Source: Prorocentrum cordatum
Taxonomy: Eukaryota; Sar; Dinophyceae; Prorocentrales; Prorocentraceae
Length of the DNA: 64,000 nucleotides
Assembly (NCBI GenBank): GCA_963575745.1
Contig: CAUYUJ010019248.1
Span: 567,391 to 631,390 of the forward strand
Reading direction: 5' to 3'
How positions within the stretch are numbered: position 1 is the first letter of the stretch; the number at the start of each line of letters is the position of its first letter. The notes under the pieces were generated by a model. The model made no database searches. It was not told the DNA's origin and saw only the letters and a program-made list of their open reading frames with translations. The translations under genes were made by a program, and so were the position numbers. Of this stretch, positions 39,251 to 49,209 are shown in pieces.

Positions 39251-40326
39251 GCACTAACTGCGTTCGCAAATGTCCTTCAAAATCGCGCCCGGGGCGGGCG
39301 ACCCAGAACTGCTCACCGCAGAACTGCACAGACGCGCAAACGGATCAGCAAGCCGCAATGCCGACAACCGACCGACCGGCACGGGCTGGCCCAGGTCTGA
39401 CTGCCTACCAGACAACCCCAACCTAACCCGAAGACCCGAATTTCGGGTTGGGGGGGGTACGGGTTCCACACGTGTCTTTCAATGTTCCCCGACCGCCCCC
39501 CCACTGGAAATGGAGGGCAAATCAAGGCCTTCGGGTAGGGTTGGGGTGGATTGGTGGGCGGTGAAGCTCAGAGTTGCAAGAGCCCGCGACTGCTCGAGGT
39601 GGAGGGTTGCTGGCAGTCTCAGACTACGGCTCGAGAGCCAGTCAAGTTGCTGGAAAGTTGTTGACGGCGGAGTCTCTTGCCATCGACCATGATCACGGAG
39701 CGTTTCGGCAACCCGCTCAGAACACGCACGGCAAAGCAAGACACTACAACGCCCTCCACACGACGCAGATGAGGAGGCAAAGGAGGACGGGGAATGGGAA
39801 GACGAGGACGACGAGAGCGGCTGGACTCCCATTCTAACATCGGCGCGGCGCACCGCGTCCGCCTCGGTCCGACGGGAAGCGAGATGGGCGCCCCGTGGCT
39901 GACACAGCCGGCTGGAGCGGGTAACTATCAACGGCGAGGCGCGCAACCAGCCATCCACAAAACAAATTCCTCCAGCGTCACGCATGGCGCATCGCGCCGC
40001 TGCAGGCAGGCGCAAAGTCCTCTGGGTGGGCCAGTGGAGCGACAGCCTGCCTGCGGCTATGATAGAGCATGCGAACAGGGAGGAGGGAAGGGTAAAGAGA
40101 GTGAAGAAGGGCAACATATAGAATTGAAAGGGGCTCTTGGACTGGATGCGTTGATCGGGCGAACGACTCGTGTCCTCCGACGGAACGCCACAGCATGCAA
40201 GGGCTCCAGACGTTCCGCGGCACTGCACGAGGGCACCGCCCAGTCCTGTCGCGGGCGAGGGGCGAAGAAGACCGACGAGAAACGCGCGGTTGTGGAGATA
40301 TCCTCTGACGCACCGGCCGGCTGCAC
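39251..40326. other. No confidently supported gene
   Basis: Overlapping open frames (minus 39479-40387, 302 codons; plus 39794-40336, 180 codons) compete on opposite strands and neither is recognisable. The minus frame starts inside a fold-back element, which argues against it. Confidence 0.5.
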
Positions 40327-40475
40327 GCAAGAGTGACCCAGGCAAGAGTGACCCTTGGTGCGCGGCGTAATAAGCCCGAGTGTGCAAGCCGCTGCTGACA
40401 CTCCGCGCTCAACGATCAGGAGACCCCGTCGGGCCCACGCAAAAGGTCACTCCGTCGAAAGGTCACTCTTACATC
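40327..40475 (+). mobile_element. Fold-back element, family B, copy 3
   Basis: Left GCAAGAGTGACCCAGGCAAG then AGTGACCCTTGGTGCGCGGC; right AAAGGTCACTCC then AAAGGTCACTCTTAC. The ends are inverted, each with two GAGTGACC motifs. Confidence 0.7.
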
Positions 40476-40658
40476 TACTCGAGTCGAGCATCGGAGAGCG
40501 CCCTGCCGCGATCTCGGGAAAGCGGACAGCACCTCGGCGTCCCTGCAGTGCTCGGGCGCCTCGAGGCCCCTGCGGAAGCTGTGCAGGTGCACCTCCGCCC
40601 CGCCGCAGCGCCAGGCCAGGGGCCAAGAAGCGCGACCAGGACAGAGGCATGATCGGGT

Positions 40659-40787
40659 CTCGGTGGTTCCAAGATGGGGTCCTGAGGGATGGGGTCCTAA
40701 GGGTAAGAAGGGATCCAAGGGTACGTGGTCTCAGGCACCTCGTCCTGAGGACCCAATCCCTCGGGACCCCATCTTGGAACCACCGAG
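40659..40787. repeat. Inverted repeat (fold-back), about 40-bp arms
   Basis: Left arm CTCGGTGGTTCCAAGATGGG then GTCCTGAGGGATGGGGTCCT (40659-40698); the right arm is its complement with few changes (about 40745-40787). Confidence 0.85.
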
Positions 40788-40904
40788 GGTCGCTTGAACC
40801 CCTGTCTTCTGACCGACTCGTGGATGACAAGCCTGGAGCCCAAAAGAAGACCTCAAAGGGGTGGGAGCTCCAGGGGCGACGAGGATCGAAGAGTACCGAG
40901 GAGG

Positions 40905-41104
40905 ATGAGGAGGAGGAGGAGGTGGAGGAGGAGGAGGAGGAATAGGAGGAGGAGGAGGGGGGGAGGAGGAGGGGGGGGAGGAGGAGAAGGCGGAGGAGGA
41001 GAAGGAGGAGGAGGAGGAGGGGGGAGGAGGAGAGGGCAGGAGGAGGAGGAGGAGGAGAAGGAGGAGGAGGAGGAGGAGAAGGAGAAGGAGGAGGAGGAGG
41101 AGGG
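40905..41104. repeat. (GGA)n microsatellite, 5' flank of LINE-2
   Basis: GGA run with a few A/T interruptions ending at the SL relict. Confidence 0.95.
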
Positions 41105-41126
41105 TTCGTAGCCATTTTGGCTCAAG
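41105..41126 (+). other. Relict dinoflagellate spliced leader (DinoSL)
   Basis: 21 of 22 bases fit the known leader consensus; the only difference is T for C at its second position. The core GTAGCCATTTTGGCTCAAG (41108-41126) is exact. It sits at the junction between the GGA microsatellite and the LINE-2 5' untranslated region. Confidence 0.92.
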
Positions 41127-41361
41127 GGGCACACACCTGGGACCGTACCGCCCCTTCCCAGGCTAACCTCACGCGCGTCCCCACAAGACCGCGCTACCTT
41201 TCTGTTTGTGCGCTCTCTCGGCCGCCACGGCGAGGCCTAGGGAGGGAGCTGAGCATCGGCGCCAGCGCCGACACCGCTCGTGGTCGAGAACGCTGGCGCG
41301 CCTGGGGCAGGCAGCAGGCTTGTTGAAGGACCACCACAGTGCACAGCAGCCGCCCAGGCAG

Positions 41362-42560
41362 ATGAATGGCGACGCCACGAGCAACGAGATGGTCAAGTGC
41401 GAGGCCTGCGGCTGCGGCAAGAACCTCGGCTGGTGGCGATGGTGCAAACATTGCCGCGGACAGCTGGTACCGACCGAGCCGCCACCGCGGCAGGGGCCCA
41501 AGCCAGGGCGTGGGGCCGGGCGCTCGCCTGCTCCTATCGCTGGTGCTGCTGGCAGTCGGCGCGAAGCTCCTGCCCATCCCTGGCGGCAGGGCCCACTGCC
41601 ACCCAGGAGACAGCCGTCTCACGAGCGGCAGCCCAGCCGCACGCCGCCCCAGGTGGCCTTCGACCTGTGGCCAGAGACCATCGACATTGACGGTAGTGAC
41701 AAGGAGGAGCAGCGCCTGGTCAGCCTGGTCAAGCTACTCAGCGAGACAGGCGATTCGGCGGCCGCGGCGACCTACCAGAAGAAGCTCGATGACCACCGCC
41801 AGAGCAAGCTCGACATGGATATGTCGGTGGAGCTGGCTAAAGCCCGCATGGACAGGTCAGCAAGTCTGTCGACAAATGCAAAAAGCTTGAGGCCCAGGTC
41901 GAGCAAGCGCAGAAAGATGTCCGACAACAAAGCGACCAGTTGGATGCAGCGCGAGCCCACTACCAGGTCTGTGTGCGCAAGCTACACACAAGCATCGTGG
42001 CGGGCGAGGAGACCACGAAGCCGCCCACGACCAAGATCGACCTGTCCAAGCTCCTCGATGGGGAAGACCTGCTGCTGGACGACGGTGCCACGTTTGGCCT
42101 CGAGGCCTTGGGTGATGTGGTGTCGCCAGAGGACCGAGCAGAAGCAATGCGCAGGAAGGAACAGCTCTCTGCCGAGTTCAAGACGGCGCTGGGCACGCTC
42201 TTTGGGCCGCTGCGGGAGAAAGCGGCAGCACTGGAACAAGAGCAGCGACAGCACATGGAGCGCTTATCGGCCAAGAAGCGGAAGTCCAACACCAGCGGTG
42301 ACGAAGGAGCACCTGGAGGAGTGGCCGCCCATCCAGAGGCCACGCACGGGACAGAAGCACCGAAGGACTCGGCACCTGCGGCTGAGCCCACAACGGCACA
42401 GCCTCCAACTCCGAGAGGGGCAGCGGCGGCAGCACCAGCAGCTGAGCCTCCAGTGTGCCAGGACCCGAGCAAGAAGGCCAGCCTCACGATTAAGGCGGCC
42501 AAGGACAAGTTGGAACAGGCCTCCAAGGCGGCCAGTGGCAAACCTGTGTGTAGTGGCTAG
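41362..42560 (+). pseudogene. LINE-2 ORF1: zinc ribbon, coiled coil (one frameshift)
   Basis: Probable RNA-binding ORF1 protein. ATG at 41362, about 235 bases after the SL relict. A zinc ribbon (CEACGCGKNLGWWRWCKHC) is at residues about 12-30, followed by a Pro-rich linker and an acidic segment (DIDGSDKEEQRLVSLVKLLS). After a one-base shift near 41850 a coiled coil follows (VDKCKKLEAQVEQAQKDVRQ) and then KIDLSKLLDGEDLLLDDGAT, LGTLFGPLREKAAALEQEQR and SAKKRK, which match LINE-1 ORF1 part for part. The Ala/Pro-rich tail ends at TAG 42558-42560. Apart from the shift it is open. Confidence 0.8.
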
Positions 42561-42576
42561 CAACCACACTTGGGTA

Positions 42577-43521
42577 TCAGATCAGCAGTGCCCTATTTGG
42601 ACTGTTACTCTGTCGAGTGCAATGAAGGGCAGCTGCAACAACTTCCCCTACTACAGCATCAGTATTGTGGCAATGCAGCCTGGTGTGAGCAGGCAAACGG
42701 GTAGCCATGATGATGATGCGCTTCGCTACATTTTTGAAGACACGCATCCTGGGGATGCTGACGGAGTCCATGGTGACTGTAACCCCCATCAGCTGGATGC
42801 TTCCCAATCTTTCGTGGACATGGCCTGTGGCAGCTCGTCCGCCACAACTACGGTGGCGGCAACTACGGCGGCTTTCACTACACCGCTTACGACACCGTCT
42901 ACGGCGCCCAGACTGCAGGAGGCGACGTCAAGTGCAAGGGCAACCAGCGGCCCCTCAGCGCATGCATCGCCACAGTCAAGCACGACAAGTGAAGGCGCAG
43001 CTCGAGATGCGCCTGGTGATGTTCATGCCCTGGACAAGCCTGCAGATGATCGTGCTTGGATCAGGAGGACCTTCGTCCCCCGCGCCATCTCAGATAACCA
43101 GTTCGGCATCGCGTCGTCGTTGGAGCTAGCGGAGGCCCTGTCCAGCAACGGGGCGAGGCTGATCTTCGGTCGGGAGTTCACTACAAAATCGCTGGATACT
43201 GACGCGCATGCCAGCAGTAAGAGAGTGAACACAATTGCTTCCAAGAGGATGATGAAAGCTTTCCGACGGTCACACAAGCTTCAGAAACTCATAAGCGCGG
43301 GAGCCAAGGTTGGAGGCATTCTGAGGGCTGGGTCCCTCGCGAAGGCCCTGTGGGGCTCGGGAGTTTCTGGATTGTCGATGAAGCAGTTGCTTGGCCTCCG
43401 CCTTTCCACTGTACAAAGTTTACATAAGGACAAGAAAAGGGGTCTCCATGCGACACAAGGAGACGCCCAGACCACTGGGCAGCCAGCAGGAAGGGTGCCA
43501 GGCCAAGCAAGCCAGGCATGA
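42577..43521 (+). pseudogene. LINE-2 linker and RT thumb-like remnant
   Basis: One open frame ending at TGA 43519-43521. The first part is Thr/Ala/Ser-rich (TTTVAATTAAFTTPLTTPST). From about 43050 it reads like the region just after the polymerase core of LINEs: ARLIFGREFTTKSLD, then KRMMKAFRRSHKLQKLISAG, GGILRAGSLAKALWGSGVSG and LSMKQLLGLRLSTVQ, comparable to the AGATFGAGVHGTSDYELLLL area of LINE-1. No motif A, B or C precedes it. Confidence 0.6.
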
Positions 43522-44898
43522 CAAAGCGGACACAGATGTCTGCCAGCTGTGTGGCAAATGCTCTGGGACGGTCTGGCATCGGAGATTCCTTAACGAGCAC
43601 TGGCACGACTCCCGTGCTAAGTATGTCCCCCCTGGAATGCCCATTGAGGCCGCGCCCATGCAGCTCACTGGTCAGGACCTGGACAAGGCCGCCAGCGGCA
43701 TTTTCCGTTTCCCCTGGAGCGGGTCCCGCGGCCCCTCTGGAATGCGTGGTCCGAGGTTGTCAGGGTCCAGAAACCAGAGTGTGGCTTTATGACTGGATCA
43801 GTTTTTTCGGATGGCTCGGCCATCTTTCCAACCTGCCCCCTGGCAAGGAGGGCTGGCTGGAGCCTGGTGCAGCTGAATGCTGAAGGACTGATGTTAGCCG
43901 CTGCGTATGGTCCCGTGCCGTGGCGCCTCGGTTCGTACCAAGCTGCCCGCGACGGTGAAGTTGTGGCCATTTTAATGGCAACACGCGGGTGTGTGCAGGG
44001 TGAAGTCGCCTTCTATTTTGACTGTCAGAGAACGGTCGATCGTGTTTCAGATCCAAGCCGCGCCTGCAGTGCTGCCATCCCCAGAGGCCATATCTGGGAA
44101 GAAGTGCGCCGTAGCCTGCCTGAAGCGAGGGCGGTCAAGGTGACGACCCACATCCTGTACAGCGCGGTGGCAGAAGGCCGAGTCTCGGAATTCTTCTGGG
44201 CGGGAAACAGGGCGGCGGAATTTTATGCTGGTAAAAGCACCGCTCCCCACCCAGATCCCAGCCCAGGATATAATGCGTTAGGTCCCCCCCAGGAGGCTTT
44301 CGCCAAGTGGGCTGCTTTCCAGGATGTCCACATGGCTGAGGCAGAGGCTGTCGTTTCTCACTCGCTCCCTCCTCCTCGGCGTCGGGACGGGGGGGACGGC
44401 GTGGACGCGGGGTGGCGGGGGGTGGGAACTCAGGAGCACCCGAAAGCGCCGCGACCGTCGGCGATCCTGGCCCGATCGCAGCGGCGGCACACCCTCAGCC
44501 CAGCGGTGACTGATGAGCTCGAGGCTTTCGCTGCTGGCAAGGGGCACGCGATCGAGGAGGCCTGTGTCTTCCTTGGGTCGGGCCTCCCTCTGCCCCCTCC
44601 AAAGAGCAGTGGAGTCTTTATCGGCCATGCCTGTGGAGGATATGCATGGAATGGAATTCAATCCTTGGAGAGGTGGTGTGACGGCCGCCCAACCACCACT
44701 ACCTTCACCCGCCAACTCTGGAGAGCGGGTGAAGCTGTTTTCCCTTGTGGCTCCAAACAATTTGCTGGCTGGACCGTCGGGCCTTGGAAGGCCCTCCCGC
44801 CCCAGGTCTTGATGGGCCTCCTCGCGCCATGGCGCGGCTTTTTGTTCTGGACCAAAACCTGCCGCGGGTTCCTTCGTGATTTGGGGCCCTTGGCTTGA
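43518..44898 (+). pseudogene. LINE-2 Cys knuckle and RNase H
   Basis: The knuckle CQLCGKCSGTVWHRRF is near 43540-43590 in one frame. The RNase H domain is in a frame open from 43789 to TGA 44896-44898. Catalytic positions: GSVFSDGSA (Asp), RDGEVVAILMATR (Glu), FYFDCQRTVD (Asp) and GNRAAEFYAGKS, where Glu stands in the place of the last Asp. The remainder (about 44350-44898) is less clear and has no family I know. It corresponds in position to the Cys-motif tail of LINE-1 but lacks the CxxC pairs. Confidence 0.78.
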
Positions 44899-45087
44899 CT
44901 GTACCTCAGTTGGCACTCCTCGTTCTCTACACTGATCGCCTTGATCAGATATAGCAGAGAGACGTGCCCTTCTCGAGCTGATGCAGCGTGAGCGTGCTCG
45001 AGACACACACCAATGTGTGCGTGTGTGGTATGCATCCTTTCGCATGTGTGTGTGAATGCCTCAGGCGCGCATACTCTTGGTGAATGA

Positions 45088-45153
45088 ATGAGGAGGAGGA
45101 GGAGGAGGAGGAGGAGGAGGAGGAGGAGGAGGAGGAGGAGGAGGAGGAGGAGG
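45088..45153. repeat. (GGA)n microsatellite, 3' flank of LINE-2
   Basis: Pure GAG run in the same orientation as the run before the element at 40905-41104. Confidence 0.95.
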
Positions 45154-45487
45154 AGGCACCCCACCCTCGCTGGCGGCGGCGCCCTTGAGCTGCTGCTCGG
45201 GCTGGCTGGCGAGCGCACCGTCGGCGCGCCAGTACCCGGGCATGGTCCGCAGCACCTGGCTCCAGAGCGCAGCCCCCAGCACGACGAATCAAGGGGCGCT
45301 CGGGGAGCCGGCACCTTCTTTGGCCGCGCTCCTTAGCGCGCTAGTGAGCATAGACGCCATCACCGCGCCCTGCGAGGAAAGGTGCCGTCGGAGGGCCCCG
45401 TCGAGGCCATGGTGCACCACCACTTCCTGGCAGTACCCGCAGCAGGCGTACTGCTCGTCCGATGCATTTTTGTGGGGGCCCCAGCGC
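45154..45487. other. No supported gene
   Basis: GC-rich; short overlapping frames only. Confidence 0.5.
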
Positions 45488-45495
45488 CACCAGGA

Positions 45496-45638
45496 TTAGG
45501 TCGGGCGTGTCCCCCTACAGGCGGACTTTGGACGAAAAATATAAATACCAGAAACATGCGCAAAAATACCAAAAAACAACTCACTATTTGTTGACTATCG
45601 CTGGCTATTCTTCCTGTAGGGGGACAGGCCCGACTTAA
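45496..45638. mobile_element. MITE-like element, family A, copy 3 (best preserved)
   Basis: 143 bp. Left end TTAGGTCGGGCGTGTCCCCC; right end read inward TTAAGTCGGGCCTGTCCCCC, both continuing TACAGG: 26-bp inverted ends with 2 mismatches. Perfect 8-bp duplication CACCAGGA at 45488-45495 and 45639-45646. AT-rich interior, no coding capacity. Confidence 0.92.
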
Positions 45639-45929
45639 CACCAGGACCGCTTTGAGGGGCTGGGCTCCCGCTCCCAATGTCGCAAGATCCCTTTCTGCAC
45701 GTCCGCCTCCACCCACCTGGCGAAGTCCGGGCACGTCGACGCGAACGGCGCGTCCACCGAGGTGTACTCCGCGACCTCCCTGGTCCACTCAACAGTGTTC
45801 TTCATCTTCCGCGAGGAGGCGGAGCTTCCGCGCCAGGGCCGCGCCCACCGCCTTCGCCGACGCCTTCGCCTCGGACCGAAGGAGGCTTGAGACAGAAAAA
45901 ATATGAAAGATGTCGAACGATGGGGGGCC

Positions 45930-46250
45930 AAGTGGCTTTCGCCGCAATGCCGCGCACATTCGTCTTAGAACTTAGAAGTTGCAAGAGCTTCAAGGACAGA
46001 CGGCGGGTCGTTTTCAAAATGGGTCTCTCGTCTCGGTGCCGCGCACAATCGCCTCAACAATCTGCAACAGCTTCAAGGATGGAGGGCGGGTCGTGTTCAA
46101 AATGTGCCTCTCGGTTTAGCGCCGCGCGCATTCGCCCTAAAGGCTTGCAGAAGCTTCAATGATGGAGGGCGGGCCCTTTTCAAAATGTGCCTCTCGCCCT
46201 AACGCCGCGCACATGTGTCTCAAACTGCTGCAGCAGTTTCAAAGATTGGC
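45930..46250 (+). repeat. Family E 83-bp tandem array, four units
   Basis: The GCCGCGCACATTCG-type box starts near 45951, 46040, 46123 and 46206 (spacing 83-89). Units share TTCAAAATGTGCCTCTCG and GCAACAGCTTCAAGGATGGA. Confidence 0.88.
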
Positions 46251-46686
46251 ATGGCCAAAATCCCATAAACGGTGCTCTGGCAAGAGTCAGGATTGGCAGA
46301 ACGCAACAGTCAAAACTTCGTTCGCGGTGCTGGAGTCCCAGGAAGGGCGTCCTGGAACCCTTCAGGACTGCTAGGACGCAGCGGTCACGGGCATTCGCGG
46401 CGCGGAAGTCCCAGGAGCGAGCCTTCTATTTCTGGCAGAATTGAAGATTCTTAGACAGTTGTCGTCCAATGAGACATGTCCTGCAATGCAGGTGATTTCT
46501 TCGAGTGACCTGTGAGGAGGGAACTCGGAGGGAGAGTGTATTGCAAAATCGTTAGTGCGTCTTGGGTGTTCACTGGCCCTCCTCCGCCTCCTCCGCCTTC
46601 TCATGCTCTGCCTCCTCCGCCTCCTCCTCCTCCTCCTCATTCTCCTAATCGTTGAAACATAGGTTTCAGTGGAGCCTTACCGCCTC
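46251..46686. other. No supported gene
   Basis: Short frames only; ends in TCC-rich sequence at 46575-46645. Confidence 0.5.
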
Positions 46687-46690
46687 CTCC

Positions 46691-46729
<39 letters not shown>

Positions 46730-46730
46730 G

Positions 46731-46807
<77 letters not shown>

Positions 46808-46808
46808 G

Positions 46809-46840
<32 letters not shown>

Positions 46841-47013
46841 GCATCATCATCGTCATCGTCATCATCGTCATCATCATCACCACCACCACCATCCTCATCC
46901 TCATCCTCATCAGCATCATCATCATTATCAGCATCATCATCAGCAGCAGCATCATCATCATTATCGTCATCATCACCATCATCAACATCATCATCATCAT
47001 CATCATCATCTTC
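46687..47013. repeat. (ATC)n microsatellite, very long
   Basis: ATC run of more than 300 bases with CAGCATC and ACC interruptions; TCC-rich sequence follows, with a pure CTC run at 47130-47186. Confidence 0.97.
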
Positions 47014-47189
47014 CTACCTTCCGTTCTTCCTTCACCTCCTCCTCCCCCTCCCCCTCCTCCTCCTGTTCCTCCTTGTCATCCTGATTCCTTCCTTCCCGCC
47101 TTTCTTCACCCCTTCTCCTCCTCATCGCGTCTCCTCCTCCTCCTCCTCCTCCTCCTCCTCCTCCTCCTCCTCCTCCTCCTCCTACTCCT

Positions 47190-47850
47190 CCTCGCATCGC
47201 CGATCTGAAGCAGTAATTCGTTCGATCTCGCCTGCCGTCGCCGCTTATACCCTTGTCACCCCACCTCCTCCCTCCTGGGCCTCCTCCCCCCCCTCCTCCT
47301 TGTCCCCCTCCCCCCCGCGAGACGGAGCCAGGATGAAAACGACGGGGCCTGCTCCGAAATCTGGCGCGAGCTCCCGCCCCAAGCATCCCACGGAGCCTGG
47401 AACGGCCATGGGCCATGGGGAAACAAACCAAAAGCTACCCAGTTCTCCGACGGTTTGTTGTTCAATACGAGTGATTTTCCTCAAGTTCGGCCCCCGGGGT
47501 CTCGTTTTCGGGCCCCAGGGCGATCATGTACGGATCTGGGCAGCACAACGGGGTGCTGCTACAGCTGCTCCCCTCCCTGGGCGCCTCCCAGGGCTCCTTT
47601 TGACCAGGACCCCGAGGCGAATCCCTGCGGCAGCGGCGAGGGAGGGGTAGCGGCAGAGGGTATCTTCTCTTCCTCCGGCCTCGGAGCCCTCCTCACCAGA
47701 GATCTGACGATGGTCCGACGCCGTTCCACCGCGGGCCCTTGGGGCCCGTGCCCGTGGCTGCACCTCGGGCCTTGAGGGGCCCGATGTGACGGGCCCCAGG
47801 GGCCGAAACCGAGGGCTGAACAAAGCAGGTCGCCGGAGATCTGGGTCCCA
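47190..47850. other. No supported gene
   Basis: GC-rich, overlapping frames on both strands without recognisable content. Confidence 0.5.
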
Positions 47851-47858
47851 CGTTAGGA

Positions 47859-48026
47859 TGAGGTCGAGCAGGTCCTCCTCCAGGAGGGTTTCGAAGGACA
47901 GATAAAACATATTCGGCAAAAATGCAAGAAAAAACAAAACAAGTTCAAATGTAAAAAAAAACAATCCCAGACTATTTTTGGACTATTAATGAATATTCCT
48001 CCCGTGGAGGGACAGGCCCGACTTCA
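47859..48026. mobile_element. MITE-like element, family A, copy 4
   Basis: 168 bp. The right end read inward is TGAAGTCGGGCCTGTCCCTC; the left end TGAGGTCGAGCAGGTCCTCC is more diverged. Octamers CGTTAGGA (47851-47858) and CGTTAGAA (48027-48034) agree at 7 of 8. The interior GACTATTTTTGGACTATTAA resembles copy 1. Confidence 0.8.
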
Positions 48027-48329
48027 CGTTAGAAGGCGGCGGCGAAAAAAAGGAGCTCTGGCAGACTCGGGCCTCGGGGGCCGGGCCCCTGGGCCGCGAC
48101 CCCGCAGATACGGAGCGCTTTTTCGCGGATGCCCCGCGCGGAACGTATCCGTGCGACGGCGTGTCCGCAGGATCGCGCCCTGGAGCCCAGACCGCGAGGG
48201 CGCGGATGCGGATGTGATCGCCGCTCGGGACCTGACGCCCCGGACATGCGATGTCCTGATGTTTTAGCACGGGGTCCCCGAAGTCGAGAGCGAGGCCATC
48301 CCTGGAGCGCCTCCCCAGGGCACGACCCC

Positions 48330-48850
48330 GAAGCGGTGGACACAGACCCAAGACGTCATGATTTTGTCCTAACGTCGACCCCAAGAGACTTCGATCCATT
48401 CCCCAGCACTGGTAGGTCATCTTGAGTCGTTTTGCCGACGGCCCCGAGGCCAGAGGCTGAAGATAGCCACAAACCTTCCGTCGCGATTTCCTCATGACCC
48501 GAGGGGTCTTGGGAGACGGATGTGTACGACGAAGCCATGACGAGGATAGAATCGGGTGATAATAAATCGAGAATCTCTGAGATCCAGCGGCTCTGGAGGA
48601 TGTATCGGGCGCCGCGGCCGTCTCAGAGCGTTCCAGAACGCCATGAGCGCGTTCCAGAACGCTCGCCCTGGCCCCGCCCCCAGACATCTGGCCGCTCCAA
48701 TTTTTTCGGTGCGTGGGCCCTGGAGGTCTGGACCACTTCCCCAGGGCCGGTTCTTCGTCCTGAGTCGCTGAATTGACGCTCCCGAGGCCTAGCGAGGGCC
48801 CCCAGAGGCCGAACACGGCCCCCAAATCCCGCCGCTCCCCTTTTTGTTGG
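48330..48850 (+). repeat. Dispersed repeat family D, copies 3 and 4
   Basis: Two related segments, about 48350-48480 and 48715-48850, share GACGTCATGATTTT or GGAGGTCTGGACCACTTCCC and a CTTGAGTCG / CCTGAGTCG box with 35130-35300. Confidence 0.6.
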
Positions 48851-48900
48851 AGCGTCAGATCTCTGGGAGCGGAGTTCTCCTCGCCCTGGCCCCGCCCGAG

Positions 48901-49000
48901 NNNNNNNNNNNNNNNNNNNNNNNNNNNNNNNNNNNNNNNNNNNNNNNNNNNNNNNNNNNNNNNNNNNNNNNNNNNNNNNNNNNNNNNNNNNNNNNNNNNN
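48901..49000. other. Assembly gap (100 N)
   Basis: Exactly 100 Ns, a conventional placeholder of unknown true length. GGA repeat follows directly at 49001, so the gap probably reflects an unassembled GGA microsatellite. Confidence 0.99.
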
Positions 49001-49209
49001 GAGGAGGAGGAGGAGGAGGAGGAGGGAGGGAGGAGGGTTCCTCCTTGTCTCTGAGCTCCAGAAGCATGCACACACACACACACACACCCACACTTTCTGG
49101 GGCCCGGAGGCCCTGTTTGGACCCGACAGGGGCACCCTGAGGGGCCCAAGAGGGCCCCTTTTCTGGAGCCCTCGCTGCCCCCCTCGCAGTTTTATCGCCC
49201 CCGCGTTAC

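Larger units (their letters stand above)
41105..45085 (+). mobile_element. LINE copy with SL relict and internal loss (LINE-2)
   Basis: Begins exactly with a spliced-leader relict and ends before a GAG microsatellite. Modules: ORF1 (41362-42560), a thumb-like segment (about 43050-43430), a Cys knuckle (about 43530-43590) and RNase H (43789-44250). No endonuclease and no RT catalytic boxes are found between 42560 and 43050, so the middle is lost while both ends remain. Confidence 0.82.

Noticed and set aside
39479-40387. 302-codon minus-strand frame
   Set aside because: Starts inside fold-back element B, competes with an opposite-strand frame, and has no recognisable content.
46652-47650. Long open frame of Ser/Ile runs
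   Set aside because: Produced by ATC and TCC microsatellites; no varied protein sequence.
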